NCBI GenBank assembly: GCA_034770075.1
Contig: CM068388.1
Coordinates: 18,967,206-19,031,205, forward strand
DNA: 64,000 nt
Source: Aralia elata
Lineage: Eukaryota; Streptophyta; Magnoliopsida; Apiales; Araliaceae
Direction: 5' to 3'
Below the pieces are notes generated by a model. It was not told where the DNA came from, did not search any database, and worked only from the letters and a program-made list of their open reading frames with translations. Below are positions 10,576 to 20,241 of the stretch, in pieces (the stretch's first letter is position 1; each line of letters opens with the position of its first letter). Position numbers and translations under genes: made by a program.

Positions 10576-12690
10576 CCGACCCTCTCCTTCATATCTATAT
10601 CCCCAAACTCGAAAATAAAAACCCCATAATTGAAAAAGAAACATCAATGTGCCCATAATGCTTCCAATTTTTCCTAACAAACTCCTCAACTACTTTTAAA
10701 GGGGGTTTACCTCCCAAAACTTATCCAAGCATATTTTACCACACGAACACCATTTATAACAGTAGGCTCAATGAACTTTAAATCCATACTGCTCTACTAC
10801 GATTATTAGAAACAACTGAGGCCCAATTTCCATTCAAATTTTCCCCATGCAGTCCCAATTTAGCAGACGAATTTTGAAGTTCAGGAAAATCAACCATAAA
10901 TTCCTCATTAATATATGTTTTCGTACCCTTATTTTCCATAAATTCGCCACTAGATCCATGAAGGGAACGAACACCCAAATTATCAATAGTAGATCTCTGA
11001 AGGATACGAAGAGAATTATGCAGAGAATCACGAGCTACAGCAAATTCCTGAGGTGACTTCAATCCAACCGCCCCAGATAGCTCCATATCGGTATCCAAGT
11101 TGCTCAAATCCATGGTTCTCTCAGACACAGAATATCGATTGAGAGGTCTATCAGGTGGTTTTCAGAGGTTTGCAGAGGTCGAACAACAAACAAGTATAAA
11201 ACCATTACCGTATAAATTAAAGACGAGCAACAAACAAGTATAAAATAAGTTACCATGAACACACAGACGCGCCCACATACACAAAAAGAAACAACGGTGA
11301 CATTGCTGTACTCTTAAGGTAAATTTTAGAATAAAAAGGGTTAAATCGCCTATCTAATGAACAATTTGGGCATCACCAAAATGATGTACTTGCGCCACAT
11401 TGCAGAAGGCTACAAAAGTGCAGGGGTTGAGGGGGTAGAAGTAAAACTGAAAGCAAAAATAATTTTTCCCTTGTTTGATAGAGAGTAGTATGGGTGGTGA
11501 ATAGTGGTGGAGTCTCCTCCCCACCAGGGCCCACAAACTCTTTTTTTTTTTTTTTTTGTTTGAAATAGGCCCACAAACTCTTTGTTGCTGAAAGTGGGAG
11601 GAAATGATGATGGAAAGGTAGAGCCCATTTATTTGTCTCCACAATTGCCAAGTGGGCCATTGACATTTGGTTCATTTATAAGTTAAGTTATTATGATTGT
11701 TTGATTTCATAAAATGTCCAATTAAAGAAATATCGAATTTTAATTTCTTAAAATCTCAAATAGGGCAATTTCCTACTCAAACACGAATTTACCCAATTCG
11801 GAAATTAAAAACTATTTGTCTTAAATAAGATCTAACCTCTCATTTTCACACTTTTAACAATTCTATTTTAATTCCCCCCCACCTCTCTCTTTCTCTTGCT
11901 AAAATTCGTCTCTCTAAATAATTGTGTCAAGTTAAGTAATCATCTTACTTGAACTATGTCTGAGCTATTGGGGTGGGATCTCAAAGCAAGGAAGGTGACT
12001 AGGAGAATAGGGCGCGGCTTCACGCAAGCAAGAGCTACCATCCTGAGGAGCTAGATGGAGTCTTTACTATTTTATGGACCGAGCACCCCAATCGACTTTG
12101 TCCCTAGATCCATGCACAACCAAACGAATCGAGGCAATGGCATCTGTGAATTCCCTCCCAAACTAGATCCTAACGAGGAAGAGTTATTGTCTATCGTTGG
12201 TCTCTATGGTAGAATTAGTCGGGAGACCTAGTAGGCGGTGGTTTACCCTGCGCCAAGAGCAAGCAGGAGGAGTAGTCCTATCTGCTTTGCTGAATATGCC
12301 TTTTTTCTAGCAATTAGTTAAATTTGGATGGATGGAACATATATCAAACACACTAACTATTCTTTAAAAAGTTATATCTACACGTGGTACCACCATAAAC
12401 ATATTTTACAAGTTTTCAAGAAACATACAGAAGTCACAACTCATTACAAACACTCAAAAAACCATGATTTTTTAAAGACAAACTATATCAACATAACAAA
12501 AAAAAGGGAAAAAAGAAAAAGAAAAACGAAATGAAGTCATGAGGTTGCAAATAGATGAACATAAAGTACTCACCTGAATAACATGTGGAGCCAAACTAAG
12601 AAATGTATTTTCAATTCCATAATACTCTGGAAAGCCAATATCAAGGTGGTTAAACATCATAAGGAACAAAATCACTTAATAAAAAGTTTA
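10576..12690. other. Intergenic stretch without a recognisable gene
   Basis: Outside the ORF at 10778-11128 I recognise nothing. A T-tract at 11539-11558 lies between two copies of GGCCCACAAACTC (a short direct repeat). 11940-12270 is less AT-rich and reads for long stretches without stops (WDLKARKVTRRIGRGF on plus), but I cannot name it. The rest is AT-rich. Confidence 0.6.
10778..11128 (-). CDS. Hypothetical ORF, 116 aa, unrecognised
   Basis: An ATG-started minus-strand ORF reading MSERTMDLSNLDTDMELSGA and ending NNRSRAVWI. It is hydrophilic and Ser/Asn/Glu-rich, with no signal peptide, no membrane segment and no motif I know. The ending NGNWASVVSNNRS faintly resembles the start of DUF4283-type LINE or gag-like proteins, but this is a guess. 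It lies about 200 bp from the end of the gypsy LTR. The base composition is higher in GC than its surroundings, which favours a real or formerly real exon. No RNA or intron evidence is visible. Confidence 0.3.
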   Translation of the reverse strand: MSERTMDLSNLDTDMELSGAVGLKSPQEFAVARDSLHNSLRILQRSTIDNLGVRSLHGSSGEFMENKGTKTYINEEFMVDFPELQNSSAKLGLHGENLNGNWASVVSNNRSRAVWI

Positions 12691-13729
12691 CTCCCTCCAT
12701 TCCACTTTGAATGGCATTATTCAAATTTAAGGACATTCAAAAAAGGGCTAATGAAACTTATGTTCCTCCAAATATAATTTGTCACAAATGAGCTCATAAA
12801 GTAATAAAGCTTGAACCAGGGATCCCCAAGTACATTTAATAAAGTTCATCAACCTTAAAGGCAACTTTGATAGGGTTTTTTTTATTGGAAACAGTCACGT
12901 AACTGGCATATGACTCACTTTATACAATTTGACGTATGTCATACCAATATAACCTAAATATATGTATTTGAAAGTGTTAATACATTCAATTGAATCCCTT
13001 TCTAATATGAGTTTTCTTGGTTTTGGCTGAAAATTTTGTCTATGAGATTCACAGTACTGGCCGTTCAATTGATTCTATCTTTGTATTTGATATGGGCTCT
13101 CTAAATCATGATGTCAGTATATGGTTGGTGAATGTGAGGAACCAATTCTTCTGGCCTCTCTAGCTTAGGTCACCTACATCAGATTAATTTCAAGTTGGTA
13201 CAATTGTTGTTGTTAGGTATGGTAAAGTTAAAGTCCTTCAAGGTTTTGCCAAAAGTTCCGGTTGGTAGTTCTCATTTTGATTGTACTTCAAAATTCTTAA
13301 ATATGTATATCTAATATTTTATACTAAATGAATACAGTAAGCCATAACAAATGCAGTCAAACAATATAAGAAGTCATGTAGCTGATGCATATCACTATTC
13401 TGGCAACAACAAAAAAACCAATGAAATTGGCTTCGGGGTTTGTACTGTTTCATTAAATGTGTTTGGGGTCCGTATTGCAAGCTTTTATACTTCCTGAGCT
13501 CACTTGTGAGACGAGCTATAGTTGAATGGACAAAAAAGTGTCGTTTGCCCGTTAAAGAACATGTTTAGAAATAATCTTCTGAAATTTAATTTTATCCAAA
13601 TTATTATTTAACACTTAAAGTGCAATATTAAATAATAAAAAAATAAAGACACAAAAACATTATCTAGAAATGTCAACGACACGCATGTCTTAGAATTTTT
13701 CCAAACATGTTTAAGTTGAAAGGAGGGAG
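12691..13729. mobile_element. Stowaway-like bounded segment (about 1.04 kb)
   Basis: It starts TA-CTCCCTCCATTCCACTT (12689) and ends AAGTTGAAAGGAGGGAG-TA (13731), the inverted ends and TA target expected of Stowaway/mariner elements. The interior is unusually long for a MITE and carries no transposase I can recognise. The flanks also match each other (ATCATAAG, then ACAAAATCAC at 12657-12676 and 13733-13752), so a larger duplication or a composite of two MITEs is possible. Confidence 0.5.
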
Positions 13730-13798
13730 TATATCATAAGCAACAAAATCACCAATTAAAAGATATTATAAACAGATTGATTTAATTACCAGTTAGAA

Positions 13799-14093
13799 CA
13801 CTACAAAAAAACAAGTCATTGGCGACGGCCGCATTACCGACGGCAACATCGCCGTCGCGAATAAGGTTAATGTCGATGGGAAAGCCGTCGCCCATACATG
13901 TCGTCAGCAATGACCTCCCCCAGGGATGAATTTTGGTGCGAAATTTTCGCGGTGGAGGGAAATTACATAGGCGACGGGGGAAAATTGTATTAGCGACGGG
14001 GATCCCGTCGATATTGACTCACTCTCGACGGGAGTAATAGCGACGGGACTGCCGTCGATAATAAGGTTTTTTTAAAAGCCCTACTGCCGACGA
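13799..14093. repeat. CACTA left TIR and subterminal GACGGC repeats
   Basis: After CACTACAAAAAA come about ten copies of GCGACGG, GCCGTCG and variants, in both orientations, up to about 14093. They then stop abruptly at the edge of the gypsy fragment. Confidence 0.8.
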
Positions 14094-15114
14094 CTAGCTC
14101 CCATGTGGCTTATTCAGCTGCGTGGTTCCTCCAAAGTACTTTGACCGAATGGATGACCTTATTTCTTAACGCCTGCTCCTTCCTATCTAATATCTGGACA
14201 GGAATCTCTTCATATAACAAGTCTCGCTCAACTGAATCGGTTCATAGGATATCACATGTTTGTAGTCGGGTTTATATGGGCTCCAGTTTGGGAGGTAAAG
14301 CTACCTCGTACGCCACTTCACCTACCCTCTTTAAAACTTCAAATGGTCCTACGAACCTAGGACTCAATTTTCTCTTCTTTCCAAATCTGATCTTCCCTTT
14401 CCAAGGAGATACCTTCAAAAATACCAAACTGCCAACTTCAAAGTTTTGCTTCTGACGATGCAAATCGGCGTATTTATTCTGTCGGTCCTGAGCCGCTACC
14501 AATCGAGCTCTTATCACCTTGACGATATCCACAGTCTGTTGTACCAATTCAGGTCCCAACAGTCTCCGTTCACCGACTTCGTCCCAACACAGAGGTGTTC
14601 GACACTTCCTCCCGTATAATGCTTCATATGGCGGCATGTCAATACTCACATGATAACTGTTATTATAGGAAAACTCAACCAATGGTAGATGATTATCCCA
14701 GCTGCCTTTAAAATCCATTACACGTGCTCTAAGCATGTCTTCAAGAGTCTGAATCGTTCGTTCACTTTGCCCATCCGTTTGAGGATGATATGTCGTACTC
14801 AACCTTAACTAGGTTCCCAACCTCTCTTGCAAGCTCTTCCAGAAATTCAATGTGAAACGCGGATCTCTGTCACATACAATAGATACCAGCACTCCATGTC
14901 GTGACACAATCTCGTTCACATATAACTTTGCTAGCTGCTCCAGATTGTACCTTATCTTGATCGGCAAAAAATGTGTAGATTTAGTTAAACGATCCACGAT
15001 CACCCAGATCGCGCCGTAACCCTTCTGAGTGGAAGCCCTGTCACAAAATCCATCGTGATATGCTCCCACTTCCACTCCCGAATCTCTAACAGTTGTAGCA
15101 GTCTCAAATGTCAT
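14094..15114 (-). pseudogene. Ty3/gypsy chromovirus integrase and chromodomain fragment
   Basis: On the minus strand this reads the integrase core (VIVDRLTKSTHFLPI, FWKSLQERLGT, STTYHPQTDGQSERTIQT), the C-terminal region (YNNSYHVSIDMPPYEALYGR, VGPFEVLKRVGEVAYEVALP) and a C-terminal chromodomain remnant (SVKVLWRNHAAE, then TWEL). These place it with plant chromoviruses of the Del/Tekay kind. Lesions: an in-frame TAG at 14809-14811, a frameshift near the 5' edge (WEHITMDFVTGLP is in another frame) and one in the chromodomain. It is a fragment: no RT, no LTR. It abuts the CACTA repeats on one side and the DUF4216 exon on the other. Confidence 0.9.
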
Positions 15115-15115
15115 T

Positions 15116-15907
15116 AGTGATCAACTATTTGCATTAGCATGTGGTCCAAATTTACGAGTATGGAAATATAAAGGATGTATTGTCAATGGAGTGAGGTTTC
15201 TTGTCAAAGATTGTGACAATCGTAGGCAAAGCCAAAATAGTAGAATAACATGTGAAGGGGAACACAATGGAAAAAGTATTGACTTTTATGGCTTATTAAA
15301 TGGTATTATCAAAATAGAGTATGGAAAAGGTTATAATGTGTTCATATTTTCTTGTGAGTGGTTTGATTTAGCTGATCGGCGATTGGGTATTAGGAAGGAT
15401 ACACACTTTATAAGTGTAAACGTAAGTGGCACATGGTATAAAAATGATCCATACATATTAGCTTCTCAAGAAAAACAGGTTTTTTTTCTGGATGATTTGA
15501 AATTAGGAGGAAACTGGAAAATTGTCCAAAGGTTTAACCACCGACATGTATTTGATGTTCCGGAGGATGAAATGGACGACATTGAAAATTATACCACTGG
15601 CGATGTTGTTAACCTTGATGATGACTCACCCAATATCGACATTGTTGTTGAGGATCCGGAAATAGGGCCAATGGATAGAGTTGACGTTGACCCAGAAATA
15701 ATAAATAGCAGTGTCTTAATACAAAGAAATCACAAAAATAACATTAAACAAAATATTTTATTGGATGAAGACATTAATGATGATGTCGACGAGGATGATT
15801 TTGAGGAGGAGGAATTCAATGAGGAGGGGTATAGCGAGGATGATACAACTGCGGATTATCGTAGCCAGGAAGAACGAAGTATAGACGAGGAAGATAATGA
15901 GAACTAG
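15116..15907 (+). pseudogene. CACTA transposase C-terminal exon (DUF4216), remnant
   Basis: The frame opens at 15116 with SDQLFALACGPNLRVWKYKG, without a start codon, and continues through the DUF4216 core (GIIKIEYGKGYNVFIFSCEWF, DPYILASQEKQVFFLDD) into a long Asp/Glu-rich tail ending at the stop in 15905-15907. It is 264 codons without a stop. The Transposase_21 and DUF4218 parts that should precede it are missing, replaced by the gypsy piece. It is in the same orientation as the left CACTA end, which suggests it belongs to that element. The protein differs from the copy at 2324-2899, so it is another CACTA family. Confidence 0.85.
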
Positions 15908-16062
15908 CATCAAATAAGGTTTGACTTTTGTCTTATCAAACTTGAAACATTTGAATGAACTAGCATCAAGAGCAGTTGTCACCTTATAGATATTACTGCC
16001 TTAGAAAGGATTGCATATGGTTTCTTTTTCATACAAACTGTCGTAGAGTAGTACTGTACCAG

Positions 16063-16825
16063 GACTTGGTAATTCCTGTAACAAATTTTCATAATGAAGA
16101 TAAAGGCTATGGTTTTGGCTGGTGAATTTTTTGATGTATATATTAGGAAGGATATTGTTCACCGTGTAGTAAGATGACAACTTGCAAAATGATAACAGGT
16201 ATTACATAATCCTTTTGGTTTGGAATTTGAAATATGGGCACTTAACTGAATATTTGTGTGTTGGCCATTGGGAAACATAAATGTATGTTCCCATTATTTT
16301 GATGAACCAAATGTTTGACACAAACGTACTGCATTTGTAGAAATTATTGAGTCACTTGAGCTATTTTTTCACCTGTTCTCATGTTAATCACATAAAATTT
16401 AAATATATTTTTAACTGCAATAAAGGTTTAATCTTCCTCATAACATAATTGATTGTCCCACTTTGAGTTGTTGTAATTGAATTGGGAGTTGCTATTAATG
16501 TTCTGCAGGGCACCCATTTAACAAAAACTATTAGTGAGGTCAGCTGGACTGCCAGAAAGTCATGGCCACAGAAAGACACAGGTCGAGCAAGGCATGGAAC
16601 AAAGCGCGGACCTCAGGTAACCATATTACTGGCAATTCGAAATTACTTTGGATAAGAATTCTGAGGATGTATATTGCTGGATTTGTTTATAGTACAGTGG
16701 AGGCATTGTGCTACTATGCACAACCCAAATTCATGAACTCATGTTATCAAGCTGGACAAGAAGGTTCGTCGACATGGACTAAAAATTGCACTTACTGCTC
16801 ATGCAGCAGAAGGAAAGGCAATAAA
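16063..16825 (+). pseudogene. Captured fragment of organellar ribosomal protein uL4 gene (RPL4)
   Basis: Three exon pieces with introns. 16063-16198 reads DLVIPVTNFHNEDKG, then GEFFDVYIRKDIVHRVV. 16509-16616 reads GTHLTKTISEVSWTARKSWP, then TGRARHGTKRGPQ. About 16693-16825 ends KKVRRHGLKIALTAHAAEGK. These match bacterial-type L4 as found in plant organelles; the mitochondrial form is my best guess. Splice sites are present (CAG before 16509, GT after 16198 and 16616). Lesions: TGA and TGA-TAA codons near the end of the first piece where family members have Trp and Arg-Gln, a small deletion after DKG, and a TGA in the third piece. The N- and C-terminal coding parts are absent. Confidence 0.85.
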
Positions 16826-16873
16826 TATAGGGTATGAAATCATTGTAAAAAGCATACTATTGCATATTGTAAA

Positions 16874-17367
16874 AAGCATACAGAGCCTCATTGCATTAGA
16901 TGCGTGAAGCCTAATAATCTTCTTAAACCTGCTATTTTTGAGAATGTCAACATCATGCAACAACTACGGTGTGGTGTGAGTACAAATTGGAATTCTGATT
17001 TTAATCTGTTTGTTATTATTCAGTTTTTTGCTATGAGCACTCATTATTGTTCATGCAGGGTGTTCTAGTGGCAATCAGAATAAGTTATCCTGGATATCCT
17101 ACTCACAAGACATTTTTCAAATTTCTAAATCGATTTAGCCTTCTCACTCCAGAAGTTATGGAAGGGAAGTAAGTATTAGCTCATATTCACTGCATAGAAC
17201 AAATGTTATCCTTTCAGCATTTTTTTTCCTTCTCCAAATTTTGGTGGTTTTGGCTTATTTAACGTAGCTAGATTCTTACATCTGGGTTTACTGCCTACTT
17301 GAGCACTAATGATGAAAAGGTTGCCTATAAAAAGCTTTTGGAAAAGATGGGGCTCATAGAATCTCAG
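16874..17367 (+). pseudogene. Captured fragment of a class XI myosin motor domain
   Basis: Three exon pieces from the end of a plant myosin XI head. Up to 16975: TEPHCIRCVKPNNLLKPAIF, then NIMQQLRCG, followed by the donor GTGAGT. 17059-17168: GVLVAIRISYPGYPTHKTFF, then LNRFSLLTPEVMEG, with acceptor CAG and donor GTAAGT. About 17304-17367: DEKVAYKKLLEKMGLIESQ, followed by GT. TEPH(Y)IRCVKPNN and GVLEAIRISxAGYPT are hallmark motifs of the motor near the SH1 helix region. The ATP-binding P-loop, IQ motifs and tail are absent, so no motor could be made. Confidence 0.9.
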
Positions 17368-18269
17368 GTAAAATTGAGCTTGTCAACCTTTCAATCTGAA
17401 GTATTTCCTTTTCAACAAATTCGTGTTACATTGGCTGTATTTCTAAAGTAACTTGATATGCTCAATGGCTTCTTTGAGGCTTGTTCTAGGTGACATAATG
17501 GAAATTTAAAAGGCATTGTAAGTGACGTAATGGTCATTGTTATGTGATTTCAAGATGTTTGGACTGATGTTACCTGGTCAGATGGATAGAGAAATCAAAA
17601 GGCTTGGTAAGAGACCTGTGTTGCAGGCCTATTGATCTTTGTGTGAGATTTGAATGTGTTTTCGCTATATACCTGTAATAACACATGGAATGGTTTCCTT
17701 TCTATTAAAATTCTCACAGTATTACTTTGGTCTGGTTCCTAAATTTCTATTAAGTATGTTTTTTGTATAAATGCATGTGATTGTATAGTTTCTGATTAAG
17801 ATGAAAAATCTTTATTGACTAGTACTTATTTGATGAGGCTGCATTATAAACGATGTATACGCATTAGAAGGGGTTGAACTTCAAATTTATAGATATCAAG
17901 AGGATTAGTTACGGGCTTCAGATCTAGTGGCACGAGCTCTCGAATTTTATTTATCATCTTGTTGAAATCTGTATCTGCATTTTAACAGTGAAATATTTCA
18001 CAGTGAAATATTGTTATAGGGTGTGAATCTCTGAACTGATGGATAGCTTGAGCTCATTGTCATTTTCTGTAACAAACTTAACTACTACTACTTTTTGCAC
18101 TGCTTCTTTTTTCTAGAAACTCCTAACAAACCTATATTCCCTAAATTTCGGACTAGCTTGTTTGTTTGTTTAATTATCCCGTGAATTTTATTGCTAAATC
18201 TGGACTTTCTTTTTTAGTAGAAAGTTTTCAATATATCATACAAGCTAAGAAACTATGTAACGGTTTCAG
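17368..18269 (+). other. Non-coding stretch between captured myosin and MFP2 pieces
   Basis: AT-rich intron-like DNA with no exon I recognise. The next myosin exon expected (the GKTKVFLRAGQ region) is not found here. Confidence 0.5.
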
Positions 18270-18356
18270 GAAGCCAAAGTGTTCAAGGATTTAGTACTAA
18301 CAGACACTTCAAGAGGTCTGGTTCATGTTTTATTTGCCCAACGTGCAATGTCTAAG
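18270..18356 (+). pseudogene. MFP2: Captured single exon of peroxisomal multifunctional protein MFP2/AIM1
   Basis: An 87-nt exon of 29 codons bounded by TTTCAG and GTAC, reading EAKVFKDLVLTDTSRGLVHV then LFAQRAMSK. It matches the segment of plant MFP2/AIM1 (fatty acid beta-oxidation hydratase/dehydrogenase) that links the enoyl-CoA hydratase half to the NAD-binding dehydrogenase half. The reading frame and both splice sites are intact. Neighbouring exons of that gene are not seen, so this alone cannot make an enzyme. Confidence 0.85.
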
Positions 18357-18786
18357 GTACACTTATTGCTTTAATAAACACCAATATTTAATATGTTTCA
18401 CATATTAGGCTGGGTTTATATTCAGGCCTTTGCATCACTAATGTGGTTGTTTTCAGTTTGTGCAGTAGGAGCTGCCAAAGTCTTATTGATTTGTATACTA
18501 ATTTTATTGACTATGTATATTCTCTAGTATAATTAATTCATTTTTAGGTATGTGAAACTGTTGTCACACCATATGCGGCTTTCCACATATAAGTTTCCCA
18601 CTCCTCTAGAAGAAGCCACTACTCTTAAAACTTGAAAACCTTTAAGTTTTTTGAATCGTGGTACAACTTAAGCTTATTTAACTAGAGCTGATGGGAAGTG
18701 ATGCTTTTCATCCCAAGACTTTCTTTTATTACAGAAAAAATGTGCCGTCTATATTACTTGAAAAATGAAATCCTCTTACATTGCAG

Positions 18787-19222
18787 GTTGTGGGGAAAAT
18801 TTCTGCTGTGGGTGATTCAGTGAGCCACTTAAACATTGGCTCTCCAGCTGTAATCATGTCTTTTGGAGGTTATGCTGAATTCACAATGGTAGACTATCTT
18901 GGAATATACTACTATTTTTCTAAAGTCCACTTTTTTGAAATATCACTATGGTACTTAATCAAAAATAATCTGGATATTGATTTATGAGCTTTCACTTCTG
19001 TATGATTTTTAGGTACCCTCAAAGCACATCCTTCTCGTGGCAAGGCCGGATCCTGAAGTCGTTACTATGCTTACATCTGGACTCACTACTTCAATTTCTC
19101 TGGAAAAAGGTTATTATTACTCAAAAATTGTCAATCTGGTGATGCATCTGGTGATGGAAGGAAGACATTGCTTTTACTGATCTCAATCTCTGGTGATTTG
19201 GTTGGAGACAACAAAGTTGTCA
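18787..19222 (+). pseudogene. Captured fragment of an NQR-like zinc-type oxidoreductase
   Basis: Exon 18787-18888 (CAG before, GT after) reads VVGKISAVGDSVSHLNIGSP then AVIMSFGGYAEFTM. Exon 19013-19109 reads VPSKHILLVARPDPEVVTML then TSGLTTSISLEK. A decayed third piece near 19131-19222 keeps QSGDASGDGRKTLLLL and GDNKVV, where the family has its nucleotide-binding SGETVLVTAAAGGTG stretch. Order and spacing match the C-terminal quinone-oxidoreductase-like half of plant NQR proteins (an SDR plus MDR fusion). The first two exons are open with good splice sites. The glycine-rich motif is destroyed in the third. Confidence 0.8.
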
Positions 19223-19539
19223 GGTACTTTTTGCTGGTTTGGTTTTTCTCCTTGAGCTTCGGGCCGACAATGTGAAACTGTTGTCACACCATATAGAATT
19301 AAACTAAGTGGTTAATTTGTTAGACTGAGGATTGACTACTTGTATTCTGATCATGTAGCCAGGACAGAGATGGAACTACGTACATGTGCACCAATAAATC
19401 ATTTAGATAGTTGATTGTAAAGATGATGAATGATTATGTACCAAATGTTTTATTTAATTAATAATATTTGAGTTTTTTTGTACTTCTATCATAATTTATT
19501 ATGGGGTCATTGAGCCTCAATTTATTTTAATTGTAAAAT

Positions 19540-20241
19540 AATTTCGACATTCGTTACAAAATAAAAAAGGCAACATTTATATCGTTGCAAATCATAACAA
19601 CTTTCGTTGCACATATAAAGCAAATGGTAACATATAGTTTCGTTGCTAATCAACAACTTTCGTTGCTATTGAAAAATAATGAGCAACGAACATTATCGTT
19701 GCTAATTGATCATTAATATCCATAATAAGACCAACGAAAAATAATCTCGTTGCAAAATAATATAAGAACAATATATTTAGCACATTTAGTAACGAACATC
19801 GTTGCCAAAAAATATACAATCAACAACGAAAACCAGTTAAGGCAACAATTTTAATAATGTTCAGCAACGGCAAACATCGTTGGCAAATGTGTATCAACCG
19901 CAACGAATATCCTCTTCGTTGGGAAAAAAAGGTTCTCTTCGTTGCCAAATCTGCGTAATTGGCAACGAAAGGTATTTTTTAGTAACACTTTCTTGATAAA
20001 TTTGCTACAAAACAGTTCGTTGCTAAACGATATATGCTTTTACACTAAATTACAATTTCGTTGCAAAACATCTCACTTTTGGCAACAAACAAAATAATTT
20101 CGTTGCTAGACAATTTCCAACGCTCATTGCGCAACGGATGGTCCAACGACAAAAAAATCGTTGCAAATGGCCTTTGGCAACGAAATTCCTCACCTGTAGC
20201 AACGAAAATCGTTTGTTGCAAAATCGCCATTTTTTGTAGTG
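19540..20241. repeat. CACTA right subterminal repeats (TTCGTTGC / GCAACGAA) and TIR
   Basis: About 25 copies of CGTTGC or GCAACG, in both orientations, run from about 19548 up to TTTTTTGTAGTG at 20241. The dense two-way arrangement is typical of a CACTA subterminal region. The motif differs from the left end at 13799. Confidence 0.8.

Larger units (their letters stand above)
13799..20241 (+). mobile_element. CACTA-bounded block with captured host gene fragments (Pack-CACTA-like)
   Basis: The left end is CACTACAAAAAAACAAG at 13799. The right end is TTTTTTGTAGTG, ending at 20241, so both read CACTACAAAAAA inward. Between them are a CACTA DUF4216 exon, a gypsy integrase fragment and exon pieces of at least four unrelated plant genes, all host pieces on the plus strand with introns kept. 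Caution: the left subterminal repeats (GACGGC type) differ from the right ones (GCAACGAA type), and the flanking triplets (GAA and ACA) do not match, so two elements or a rearranged composite are possible. Confidence 0.65.

Noticed and set aside
11354..11675. Three overlapping minus ORFs of 72-100 aa
   Set aside because: They cross a poly-T/poly-A tract (run of Lys) in different frames and show no family features.
18787..19109. A functional NQR gene
   Set aside because: Only two good exons are present. The nucleotide-binding glycine motif is destroyed in the third, and the SDR half is missing.
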